Position numbers and translations under genes: made by a program. The notes beneath the pieces were generated by a model. It searched no databases and was not told the origin of the DNA. It saw only the letters and a program-made list of their open reading frames with translations. A stretch of 14,334 bases of DNA from DATCDR01 sp036510575. Its GTDB lineage: Bacteria > Actinomycetota > Acidimicrobiia > Acidimicrobiales > Bog-793. Location: NCBI GenBank assembly GCA_036510575.1, contig DATCDR010000046.1, positions 1 to 14,334 of the forward strand, given 5' to 3'. Below are positions 6,358-13,725 of this stretch, one piece after another; position 1 is the first letter of the stretch; the number at the start of each line of letters is the position of its first letter.

Positions 6358-6756
6358 TCAGCGATTACTCCGGGTTTCAACCTCAGGAAGGTTGGCGAAA
6401 GCCGTGTCGTCAGCGGTCAAGACCGTCCTTCCTGTCGCCCGGGCAGTCGCGGCGATAACAAGGTCATGCGCTCCTCGAGGACGACCCTGGCGGCGCACCG
6501 CGACGAGCAACTGTGCATGGGCTTCTGCGACGTCGAGGTCGTAGTCGAGGACGGGGATCGTCGCGATCACGTCGTCGACGAAGCTCTGCCGCTTCGCTCG
6601 CGCTGCGCCTCGCGATAACTCGACGCCGACTCTCAGCTCGGCAATCGTGATCGCTGCGATTGCAACGTCGTCCTCGTCCGCGATCGAGTTACCAGGCGCG
6701 TCCCCGGAGCGTTCAGCATCGATGAGGTACGTAGAATCGAGAAGCAGTCGCGTCAG
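6358..6756 (-). CDS. VapC-family PIN-domain toxin
   Basis: The product is a PIN-domain endoribonuclease toxin of about 132 residues. The four acidic active-site positions are in place: Asp in RLLLDSTYLID, Glu in AAITIAELRVGVE, Asp in AHDLVIAA and Asp in VLTADDTAFANLP. VapC toxins cleave tRNA or rRNA and are blocked by the antitoxin encoded just upstream. The open frame extends to a TTG at 6816 and an ATG at 6810, but both lie well inside the antitoxin gene, and family proteins begin a few residues before LLLD. The only fitting codon is CTG at 6756, which overlaps the antitoxin TGA (CTGA). The gene appears intact. Downstream on this strand (6211-6357) there is no gene before the mazEF remnant. 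Confidence 0.85.
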   Translation of the reverse strand: MTRLLLDSTYLIDAERSGDAPGNSIADEDDVAIAAITIAELRVGVELSRGAARAKRQSFVDDVIATIPVLDYDLDVAEAHAQLLVAVRRQGRPRGAHDLVIAATARATGRTVLTADDTAFANLPEVETRSNR

Positions 6757-6995
6757 TGTCGCTCCTCGATGGTCACTGACTCTAGAACCGCATCGAGCTC
6801 GCCGCGCCATGACCAATCAACTGCGTGCCTTCGCAGCATCGTCTTCACGTCGGAACCATGTCCTGCCGTTATCGGCTCGATGCAGGCGATGGCCTTACCG
6901 CGTCGAACTATCGTGATCCGCTCACCCCGGTGTTCCACGGCGTCTAGTAGTTCGGCGAAGTGACGTGCTGCTTCGGTTGCGCTCATCTCCGTCAC
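6753..6995 (-). CDS. Phd/YefM-type antitoxin of the vapC toxin
   Basis: This is an 80-residue antitoxin of the Phd/YefM fold: MSATEAARHFAELLDAVE, then HRGERITIVRRGKAIACIEP, the classic DNA-binding N-terminal domain. It is followed by a C-terminal tail that would wrap the toxin (WSWRGELDAVLESVTIEE). Such proteins neutralise the toxin and repress their own operon. The start is GTG at 6995; an ATG three codons later (6986) is the alternative. No Shine-Dalgarno sequence precedes the GTG, but TAATCT lies six bases upstream, suggesting a leaderless message. The stop overlaps the vapC start by one CTGA. A tandem octamer covers the promoter and is a likely operator. Confidence 0.87.
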   Translation of the reverse strand: MTEMSATEAARHFAELLDAVEHRGERITIVRRGKAIACIEPITAGHGSDVKTMLRRHAVDWSWRGELDAVLESVTIEERH

Positions 6996-6998
6996 AAG

Positions 6999-7014
6999 AT
7001 CAGATTATCAGATC
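6999..7014 (-). promoter_or_regulatory. vapBC promoter with tandem octamer operator
   Basis: On the plus strand ATCAGATT (6999-7006) is followed directly by ATCAGATC (7007-7014). On the minus strand this spans TAATCT (7007-7002), a candidate -10 box that ends six bases before the GTG at 6995. A repeat lying on the -10 box is typical of autorepressed toxin-antitoxin operons. The operator role is inference. Confidence 0.5.
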
Positions 7015-7348
7015 CGACCTGTCGCAGAGGCTGACGAGGTCTTCCTGGCGGACTGACTCGCGCAGCACCTGGGCGAAGAGCCCGAGTGCTCGGTCAACTG
7101 TCTCGTGACCATAGGTGTCGTTCAGGTCTTTGAAGCGATCGAGATCGGCCACGACGATTGCCATTCGTGTTCGACTTTCGCCGCTGCGCGACACCTCGCT
7201 CTTCGAAGGACCTGCGGTTCAAGAGTCCTGTCGAGGTGCTCGTGGCCGGCGTAATCCCCCGGTCCCCGATATAGGCGGCGAGGATGTCGGAACCCCCAAG
7301 ACGTCCAGCTGCGGCCATTCCAGGTGGTCGCATCAAGTTGTCGACCAA
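7003..7348 (-). pseudogene. Broken GGDEF-domain (diguanylate cyclase-like) gene
   Basis: Two minus-strand frames together encode the front of a GGDEF domain. The first (7348 down to about 7195) contains TGLLNRRSFEER, the conserved domain start. The second (about 7194 down to 7000) continues MAIVVADLDRFKDLNDTYGH, then ALGLFAQVLRESVRQEDLVS. One extra G near 7194-7195 (GAGCGAGGTGTCG) separates them; removing it gives a normal join (FEER-VSRSGE). The reading stops being GGDEF-like at LVSLC, just before the GG(D/E)EF catalytic motif, and hits a stop next to the vapBC promoter. GGDEF enzymes make cyclic di-GMP; this one cannot. The sequence upstream of TGLLNRR (MVDNLMRPPG...) is not recognisable, so the 5' end is uncertain too. 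Confidence 0.75.
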
Positions 7349-7513
7349 GAAGTTGACCTCCCGTCGAGATGCGCGTGCAAGCTGGTGTTGAAAGATGTCC
7401 TGGCCGCCCTGCCTGGGAAATGCTGAGCACCGAGGCTAGCGTCGCGGTTGCTCCTTAACTGATTTCCCGGAGTCTTAAGCGTTCGCCAAGCCAAAGCCCG
7501 GAGGCGTCACCGA

Positions 7514-10021
7514 GTGACTAGGAAAAGAGTCCGCCGCGGGAGCGACGGCGTTCGTCGACCCCCGCTCGCAACTAGATGGCACCTGGCCGTGCGCACGGCC
7601 GTTTCAGTTTTGCTCTTGTCAGTTGTCGGGTCGAGCATGCTCTCGGTCGCAAGTGCTGCGACTGATCAGTCGGCGCTCACGATCACGACAACCGCTGGCG
7701 ATTACAACTCGCCGCTCACGCTCGAGACGAGCGGTGGTTCGGACGGCGGTGCGGTCACCTACGCGGTTACTAGCGCCGGGACTGCGGTGTGCTCGATCTC
7801 AGGTGACGAGTTGACCGCTACGAGCGCCGGGATCTGCTCCATAACAGCAACCATGGCCGGAAACACCAACTACAACGCGGTCTCCTCAGCGGCGACGACG
7901 ATCACCATCGCACCGATCGCCCCGGCGGGGCTGACGATCACCTCGACTACTGGCAGTTACAACACATCGCTCCCGCTCTCGACGAGCGGTGGATCCAATG
8001 GTGGGCTGGTGATCTACGTGGTCGATGACGCCGGGACTGCGGGGTGCTCGGTCTCAGGCGCGGTGTTGTCCGCGACGAATGTCGGCACCTGTACGGTCAC
8101 GGCCATCATGGCCGCGACGACCGACTACATCGCCGTCTCATCAGCGACGACGACGATTACGATCGGCAAGATCGCCCAGTCGGTACTCACGATCACAACG
8201 ACGGCTGGCAACTACAAGGCATCCACCACGCTCGCGACGAGCGGCGGTTCCGACGGCGGCGCGGTCACCTACGTGGTCGACGTCGCGGGGAGCGCGGGGT
8301 GCTCGGTCTCAGGCGCGACACTGTCCGCGACGAGTGCCGGCACGTGCACCGTTACGGCCACCATGGCCGGTAGCACCGACTACACAGCGGTCTCCTCAGC
8401 GGTGACAACGATCACGATCGGAAAGATCGATCAGGCGGCGCTCACGATCACCTCGACGCTAGGTACCTACGACATGCCCCTCGCTCTGAATGTGATCGGC
8501 GGCTCCGATAATGGGTCCGTCTCTTACTCAGTCGGTGATGCGGGTAGCGCGGGGTGTTCCGTCGCGAGCGGCGTACTGTCCGCCACGAGCGCCGGCACCT
8601 GTGGCGTCACTGCCACCATGGCAGCGAACGGGAGCTACAACGCGGTCTCTTCGCCGTCGACGACGGTCACCATCTCCAAGGCTTCGCAGGCGGCCCTGAC
8701 GATCACGTCGACAGCTGGCGTCTTCAGCTCGCCGCTCCGGCTTGCGGCGCGCGGCGGATCCGATGGCGGGGCGGTCACGTATGCCTTGGACGCAGTGGGA
8801 AGCGCGGGATGCTCGATCTCGGGTGGCACCTTGTCCGCGACCGGCGCTGGTACCTGCACGCTCACCGCGACGATGGCGACGAACGCCGATTACAACGCGG
8901 TCTCTTCTCCGCCGACGACGATCACGATCTCGAGGATCGCCGTGGCCGCCGCGATCTCGTCGCTAGCGACAGCGCACTTCACCGCATTTGGTCCGGGCAG
9001 CTTCACCATCAAGCTCGGGGGCACGCCGTCGCCGGTCCTCAGCGAATCCGGAGCCTTGCCGGCCGGCCTCAAGCTCATTAATAACGGGAACGGCACCGCG
9101 ACGATCTCCGGGTTCACTGCGCTCTTGGCACTCGGAACGCATCGAGTCACACTGGTCGCCACGAATGGCGTTGGTGCGCGGGCTGCTCGCACAATCGACA
9201 TCGTGGTTGGATTCGCTCCGCTGCTCATTACCCCTACCCACGCGACATTTACGGCCGGTAGCCAGAATCACTTCGTGGTCGGCAGCCTCAGTTACCCGAA
9301 GGATTCGCTGACCGAGTCGGGCACCCTGCCGCGTGGAGTGAGCTTCTCAGTGCATGGGAACGGAACCGCGACTGTCGCGGGCAAGCCTTCTCTCGCGACC
9401 CTCGGGAGCTACAACCTCTCCGTAGCAGCCAAGAACCAGTTCGGTACCTCTTCCCAGACCTTCACGCTGGTGGTCGGTGCGATCCCGTCCTTTAGCTCCT
9501 CCAATTCCACAACTTTCCCTGTCGGAGTATCGACCGTCTTCCACGTAACCGCCCGAGGGAGTCCCGAACCGACGCTTAACGAGCGTGGGAAGCTGCCAAC
9601 AGGCGTGCAATTCCAAGGAGGCCGTGGAACGGGCACGCTTTCGGGCACTCCAGCTACAGGTACGAGCGGCAGCTACGAGATCACTCTCACGGCAGGCCAG
9701 GGCACCGCATTGAGTGCCGGCCAGACGTTCACGCTGGTCGTGGGAGTGGTCCCGACGTTCAGATCCGCCGACACCACGATATTCGTGGTTGGCGACGCGA
9801 CGGCATTCATCGTGGCGACCAAGGGCAACCCGGCGCCAAGCGTCACCGAGCGAGGCGCACTGCCTAGCGGTGTGCGCTTCCGGGGCGGAAACGGGACTGG
9901 AGTCCTCTCCGGCACGCCAGCCAAAGGCACGAGCGGGACCTACCACGTCACGCTCAGAGCAGGAACGGGATTCGCTTCGAGCGCGATCCAGCCGTTCACG
10001 TTGATCGTCTCAGGCAGCTGA
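7514..10021 (+). CDS. Large secreted repeat protein: five 85-residue Cys-pair repeats plus four putative-Ig repeats
   Basis: The 835-residue product has a basic N-terminus and a signal peptide (hydrophobic core about 28-45, likely cleavage after ASA at 49). Residues 54-478 are five repeats of exactly 85 residues with the pattern LTITST.G.Y..PL.L..SGGSDGGAVTY, then AGSAGCSVSG..LSATSAGTCTVTATMA, then YNAVSS..TTITI. Each carries two Cys 15 residues apart (C93/C108, then +85 four times), which suggests one disulfide per domain. Residues about 483-835 are four repeats of about 88 residues with SGALP.GL, GNGTATISG and LVVG, resembling putative-Ig (He_PIG) domains. No LPxTG motif or C-terminal helix is seen, so it is probably released or held non-covalently. 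GTG at 7514 follows GGAGG (7499-7503). A stalk or adhesion role is inferred. Confidence 0.85.
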   Translation: MTRKRVRRGSDGVRRPPLATRWHLAVRTAVSVLLLSVVGSSMLSVASAATDQSALTITTTAGDYNSPLTLETSGGSDGGAVTYAVTSAGTAVCSISGDELTATSAGICSITATMAGNTNYNAVSSAATTITIAPIAPAGLTITSTTGSYNTSLPLSTSGGSNGGLVIYVVDDAGTAGCSVSGAVLSATNVGTCTVTAIMAATTDYIAVSSATTTITIGKIAQSVLTITTTAGNYKASTTLATSGGSDGGAVTYVVDVAGSAGCSVSGATLSATSAGTCTVTATMAGSTDYTAVSSAVTTITIGKIDQAALTITSTLGTYDMPLALNVIGGSDNGSVSYSVGDAGSAGCSVASGVLSATSAGTCGVTATMAANGSYNAVSSPSTTVTISKASQAALTITSTAGVFSSPLRLAARGGSDGGAVTYALDAVGSAGCSISGGTLSATGAGTCTLTATMATNADYNAVSSPPTTITISRIAVAAAISSLATAHFTAFGPGSFTIKLGGTPSPVLSESGALPAGLKLINNGNGTATISGFTALLALGTHRVTLVATNGVGARAARTIDIVVGFAPLLITPTHATFTAGSQNHFVVGSLSYPKDSLTESGTLPRGVSFSVHGNGTATVAGKPSLATLGSYNLSVAAKNQFGTSSQTFTLVVGAIPSFSSSNSTTFPVGVSTVFHVTARGSPEPTLNERGKLPTGVQFQGGRGTGTLSGTPATGTSGSYEITLTAGQGTALSAGQTFTLVVGVVPTFRSADTTIFVVGDATAFIVATKGNPAPSVTERGALPSGVRFRGGNGTGVLSGTPAKGTSGTYHVTLRAGTGFASSAIQPFTLIVSGS
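7673..8947 (+). repeat. Five in-frame 255-bp tandem repeats inside the secreted-protein gene
   Basis: Five units of exactly 255 bp (85 codons) start at 7673, 7928, 8183, 8438 and 8693 with no length change between them. Similar DNA blocks recur, for example GACGATCAC near each unit start. The strict length points to duplication within the gene under structural constraint. Confidence 0.8.
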
Positions 10022-10183
10022 GCCCAACTGGGAAAGAGATGGCAATGCGCAAACGCTTGGGAGGCGGTGCTCCGGGCAGCGATAAAGGCGAGGCGCCACT
10101 CAAACCGAGGAATATCGTGGGTGCGAGGTGGGCGCCTAGCCGGCGCCGCAGACCTGGCCTTTCGTGGTGCCCCCGGGAGTGCG

Positions 10184-10229
10184 CCGGCGGGGGAGGGCTC
10201 GAACCTCCGCGCACGGTTTAGGAAACCGT
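10184..10229 (-). tRNA. 3' half of tRNA-Arg(CCT), likely attachment-site scar
   Basis: On the minus strand the sequence folds as an anticodon arm with a perfect 5-bp stem (ACGGT/ACCGT, 10213-10229) and loop TTCCTAA, anticodon CCT. A 4-base variable region (GCGC) follows, then a T arm with a perfect 5-bp stem (GGAGG/CCTCC, 10192-10208) and loop TTCGAGC, then seven acceptor bases (CCCGCCG) and a G. The D arm and 5' acceptor strand are missing: the bases upstream (GACGTCCGTTT...) do not fold into them. The final CCA is not encoded. Many tyrosine integrases recombine at exactly this part of tRNA genes and leave a 3' copy at the far end of the element. Confidence 0.7.
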
Positions 10230-10328
10230 AAACGGACGTCCAAATGCGCTCAAGTGGTTCAGTCGGTGCTGGCTGGAAACCCAGCTCGTCCATCTGAGGT
10301 CAGCGATTCCGATCGGTGTCCTTGAGCT

Positions 10329-10349
10329 GTTGACCAAAAAGTTGACCAA
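10329..10349 (+). repeat. Tandem GTTGACCAA pair, possible integrase arm-type sites
   Basis: GTTGACCAA occurs at 10329-10337 and 10341-10349 with three A between, a 12-bp period, about 100 bp from the tRNA fragment. Paired short direct repeats at this distance from the crossover core are typical arm-binding sites of tyrosine integrases. A related sequence (GACCAAGAAGTTGACC) is at 7343-7358. Function is inference. Confidence 0.35.
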
Positions 10350-10465
10350 CTCGATGAGCGTTCAGGCATCCTCCAGGCCCAACGAACTCTCGGGTTTGCT
10401 AGTCAGCGGACCGGTGTTGGCCAGGTCTTCGCAGACCGATCGGCATATCAATCCCGACGAAGAAG

Positions 10466-10504
10466 CGCGGAGCGATGTCGACTGACATCCTGCACCGCTC
10501 CGCG
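10466..10504. other. Long two-part hairpin in non-coding DNA
   Basis: CGCGGAGCG (10466-10474) pairs perfectly with CGCTCCGCG (10496-10504). Inside it ATGTC (10475-10479) pairs with GACAT (10484-10488) around a GACT loop, leaving a one-sided 7-base bulge. There is no T run after it, so it is not an obvious terminator. It could be a protein-binding site, an RNA structure or an element end. Confidence 0.4.
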
Positions 10505-10899
10505 TCGATGAGCTACGACGTCGAGGCGCGAACGCCGACGTGCACCATTACTTCGACTCGACCCTCGCGATCGGGTCAAGGCCGCCCTTGAGGGCCGCGA
10601 CGGGCCGTTTTTCACGTCCCGGGCGTCCCCGAGGCAGACGACGAGTCCTCGTGAATTGACAGATAAAAGTCGGGCGAAATGTGGCATGTCCCCAGCACGT
10701 CGAACGACATCGTGTCTGTCCTCAGGCGCACCACTTGGCGAGGCACTCGTCAAGTGTCGAGCTGCACGCCGACGAGCCGCGGGCAGCGCGAGGTGGCGGC
10801 TAAATCTTCGCCGGGACGGGATTTCTCAAGATTTCATGAAAGTTGGCGTATAGCTCCGTAGTCGTGAAACACGCTGAAGTTAGACGGGAGATCACCTAG

Positions 10900-13725
10900 A
10901 TGAACCTGAGACGCGTACTCGTTGCACTCGTGGCAATGCTGGCAGGGGTGCTCATCCCAGTGATCAGCATCGCCTCACCGGCGAGCGCGACGACGCCGCT
11001 CACCTACTCCGCGCAGGTGACCATTCCCGCGCCACCCTCATCGAACTTCTCCGGGGCGAGCGCAGGAGGCGACGGCTGGGGACTGGCCTTCACCTCGACT
11101 CAGGTGTTCAACGTGTTCCACCACCAGCAGTATCTCGGTGTGAACTGCCATAACACCGCCGACGCCTCGCCGTGCTGGCCGAGCGTCAGCTACAAGACGA
11201 TTACCGACGGTTCGGGGAACGGATTCACAACCTCGGGTCAGCCGGGGGTCTACATCGATCAGGCGACAGGTCATCTCTACGTCTTCGCAACGCGACTCGC
11301 TGCCGACTCGAGCGGTGCGAACACCGCTGGGGTCGTATGCATCGACACCACCCAGCCGGCGACCGTCGCCGATCCGTTTTGCGGGTTCACCGCACTGTCG
11401 GCAGTCGGCGACGCTCCCTATTCGAGCATCGGCTACTCAGGTGTCACCGATCCCGTGCTCGTCGGTTCTGACTGGTATGCGTTCGACACTGTTGCCGGCA
11501 CCCCGACAGGGACCAGGGACCAGGTGATGTGCTTCGACGTCGCTACCGGTGCGGCCTGCGCGGGCCAGCCCTACGCTGTCACGCTCGGTACCGGCTCGGT
11601 CGGGGGCGCGGGACCCTCGCCCTCGATCGCGCTTATTGGCGGGAAGGTGATCATTCCCGTGCCGACCAACAGCTCAGCGACCGAGCTCACCTGCTTCGAT
11701 CCTTCGACTGAGCTCACCTGCTCTGGAGGAAGCTGGCCGATCGCAGTTTCGAGCCACGCTGGCGCGCCGTTCGCGCGGACCGATGCCTCTGGCACGACAA
11801 CGGGATTCTGCCTGCCGATTTCGGGAGACCCCTGTTACGACCTCAACGCCAACTCTGTCTCGACGCCCGCGAACCTCGCCGCTGCCGTTACGGGGTCGGC
11901 GACCTGGAACGGTCCGGGCACCGTGCTCGGGGCGTCGGTCTACGTCCCGAACGGGAACACCAACTCCATCGATTGTTACGATTACGCCACTGCCGCGTCC
12001 TGCGCCAACTTCCCGAAGGTCTTCAGTAACCTCGGGTTGCTCTACACCGTCACTCCCGACCCGTTCATCCCTACCTGCCTCTGGGTGAACTCCGACGACG
12101 GCAGCGAGCAAATTCAGAACTTCGACGCCATCTCCGGTGGCAGCTGTGCCCAGGCGCCGCTGCGAGTTCAGGCATCGAGCTTCGTCGCGCCGTCCGATGT
12201 CTGCATCCCCGCCTCGTTCACCTCGCTTCAGGTGCTCTCCCCCGTTCCGAGCGCCTACACGAGGGGCACGGTGGACTTCGAGGACGCCAATTACGTCCCG
12301 ATCCCGGGGGTAGCGACCCACACCCTCGATTCGAGCGGCATGACGAGGCTTACCGACTTGAACCTCCCGACTACCGACGCACTGCCGCAGTTCGTGGTCA
12401 CGCTCAGCGGACTGAGCGGCAGCCCAGGGGCCGTCACGTTGAACATCACCTGGAGTGGGTCTTACTCGCCGGCGTGTGTGACCCCGACGGCGACCGTTAC
12501 GACGGCGACGGTTCCAGGTCCGCCAACAGCGGTAGGCGCGTCGGGCGGGATCGGTTCCGACGATGTGTCGTGGACGACTCCGTCATCTGACGGCTTCTCT
12601 CCGATCACCAGCTACGTCGTTACGGCCTACAACCCTGCGGGGGACATCGCGGGGACCTGCACGGCGATCTCTCCGGCGACCTCTTGCATCGTGCGCGGAC
12701 TTGCGAGCGCGACGCTCTACAGCTTCAGCGTCGTTGCCAATAACGTGATTGGCGCGTCCTCACCCGCGACGGCCACCGGTTACGCAGGTACAACCACGCC
12801 GCCGGATGCACCAACCGGTGTCTCAGCGACTCCGGGCGACGGATCGGCCACCGCCTCGTGGACAGCGCCGTCGGGCGACGGTGGAGAGCCGGTGACGAGC
12901 TACACGGTCACCGCCACCGACGCGCGCGGAGTTGCCGCTGGCAGCTGTACTGCTGTCGCCCCGACGACCTCGTGCACAGTGAATGGCCTTTCCAACGGTG
13001 CGGACTACGTGTTCTCGGTCGTGGCGGTCAACGCCGTTGGCCCGTCTGTAGCGAGCGGCGCGAGCTCCTCGGTTACGCCAGTCGCCCGGGTGCGAACTGC
13101 CCCGGACCCGGGTGCCCCAACGTCGATCACAAGCGTGCTTCAGGCAACGAGCGGAGGCACCGGCTCGCTCATGGTGTCGTGGGTGCTGCCGAGCGGCGGG
13201 GGCTCGTCGACGGAGTCCTACGTGGTCACCGTCGAACCCGGTGGAGAGACCTGTACGACGACAGGGACCTCGTGCTTGGTGAGCGGGGTGCCCCTCGGTG
13301 TTTCGTACACCTATACGGTCACCGCGTTCAACCAGTCCGGAGCGATCGTCTCGGCCACGATGAGCGCACTCTCGCCACGTCTTAGTTCAAACATTAGGGC
13401 GCTGGCACTGTCGCCGAGCTACGCCCCGGTGGTCATCACGTGTCGTAATTCCGAGTGCCTCGGTATCGCCAACGTCTCGGTCGCGCGGCGCCTCTTCAGC
13501 GGTGGCAAGCAGGTCGGTTGGCGCCATTTGATCCTCGGCCGAGCGAGCTTCGAATTGAAAGCCGGCCAGAAGCTGACGTTGCACATGATCGACACGTTGA
13601 TCGGACGGATCGTTCTGCCTCGTCAGGTCACCTGGTGGCTCGCCCGCCGACCGAAGTTCCGGCTCACGTTGACGACGGTCATGCTCGGAAGCGCGACCTC
13701 TCATCGCCCGGTATTCCTCCGTTGA
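10900..13725 (+). CDS. Large secreted protein: Cys-pair propeller-like region, three FN3 domains, unique C-terminal domain
   Basis: The 941-residue product has a signal peptide (hydrophobic 6-24, likely cleavage after ASA at 30). Residues about 35-425 hold seven Cys pairs with a recurring context such as MCFDVATGAACAGQP: C83/C92, C147/C161, C211/C220, C265/C274, C304/C312, C359/C368, C393/C416. Seven units suggest a seven-bladed propeller, each with a disulfide. Residues about 430-535 form a linker domain with two Cys. Three fibronectin type III domains follow (about 538-630, 631-727, 735-827), each with an added Cys pair (for example SCTAVAPTTSC). The last about 114 residues are a distinct basic domain. 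No LPxTG motif or C-terminal helix is visible. ATG 10900 has GGGAG (10886-10890) nine bases upstream. A surface-binding role is inferred; the ligand is unknown. Confidence 0.85.
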   Translation: MNLRRVLVALVAMLAGVLIPVISIASPASATTPLTYSAQVTIPAPPSSNFSGASAGGDGWGLAFTSTQVFNVFHHQQYLGVNCHNTADASPCWPSVSYKTITDGSGNGFTTSGQPGVYIDQATGHLYVFATRLAADSSGANTAGVVCIDTTQPATVADPFCGFTALSAVGDAPYSSIGYSGVTDPVLVGSDWYAFDTVAGTPTGTRDQVMCFDVATGAACAGQPYAVTLGTGSVGGAGPSPSIALIGGKVIIPVPTNSSATELTCFDPSTELTCSGGSWPIAVSSHAGAPFARTDASGTTTGFCLPISGDPCYDLNANSVSTPANLAAAVTGSATWNGPGTVLGASVYVPNGNTNSIDCYDYATAASCANFPKVFSNLGLLYTVTPDPFIPTCLWVNSDDGSEQIQNFDAISGGSCAQAPLRVQASSFVAPSDVCIPASFTSLQVLSPVPSAYTRGTVDFEDANYVPIPGVATHTLDSSGMTRLTDLNLPTTDALPQFVVTLSGLSGSPGAVTLNITWSGSYSPACVTPTATVTTATVPGPPTAVGASGGIGSDDVSWTTPSSDGFSPITSYVVTAYNPAGDIAGTCTAISPATSCIVRGLASATLYSFSVVANNVIGASSPATATGYAGTTTPPDAPTGVSATPGDGSATASWTAPSGDGGEPVTSYTVTATDARGVAAGSCTAVAPTTSCTVNGLSNGADYVFSVVAVNAVGPSVASGASSSVTPVARVRTAPDPGAPTSITSVLQATSGGTGSLMVSWVLPSGGGSSTESYVVTVEPGGETCTTTGTSCLVSGVPLGVSYTYTVTAFNQSGAIVSATMSALSPRLSSNIRALALSPSYAPVVITCRNSECLGIANVSVARRLFSGGKQVGWRHLILGRASFELKAGQKLTLHMIDTLIGRIVLPRQVTWWLARRPKFRLTLTTVMLGSATSHRPVFLR

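Larger units (their letters stand above)
10022..10899. other. Long gap without a protein gene: att scar, repeats and hairpin
   Basis: I see no supportable protein gene in this 878-bp stretch. The small open frames here lack family resemblance, and the one crossing 10180-10221 lies over the tRNA fragment. The gap holds the 3' half of a tRNA-Arg, a tandem GTTGACCAA pair, a long hairpin at 10466-10504, and a weak candidate -10 box (TATAGC, 10849-10854) ahead of the next gene. It looks like a decayed integration boundary. Confidence 0.6.

Noticed and set aside
5547..6458. 303-codon plus-strand open frame over the mazEF region
   Set aside because: The opposite strand shows clear MazF and antitoxin sequence; this frame is Arg/Ser-rich and resembles nothing known.
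9347..9946. Minus-strand open frame opposite the 835-aa gene
   Set aside because: Shadow of a repeat-rich coding sequence, without a ribosome binding site or recognisable motif.
10026..10037. 12-base sequence AACTGGGAAAGA repeated inverted at 13858-13869
   Set aside because: A 12-base match is expected several times by chance in 14 kb on both strands, and the flanks do not match.
10039..10221. 60-codon plus-strand frame starting MAMRKRLGGGAPG
   Set aside because: It runs through the reverse complement of the tRNA fragment (GGGGLEPPRTV is a typical false translation of a T arm).
10656..10661. TTGACA resembling a -35 box
   Set aside because: No acceptable -10 box lies 16-18 bases downstream and no gene begins within 200 bases.
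10448..10753. 101-codon minus-strand frame in the intergenic region
   Set aside because: Arg/Ser-rich with no motif or ribosome binding site; it also crosses the nested hairpin.
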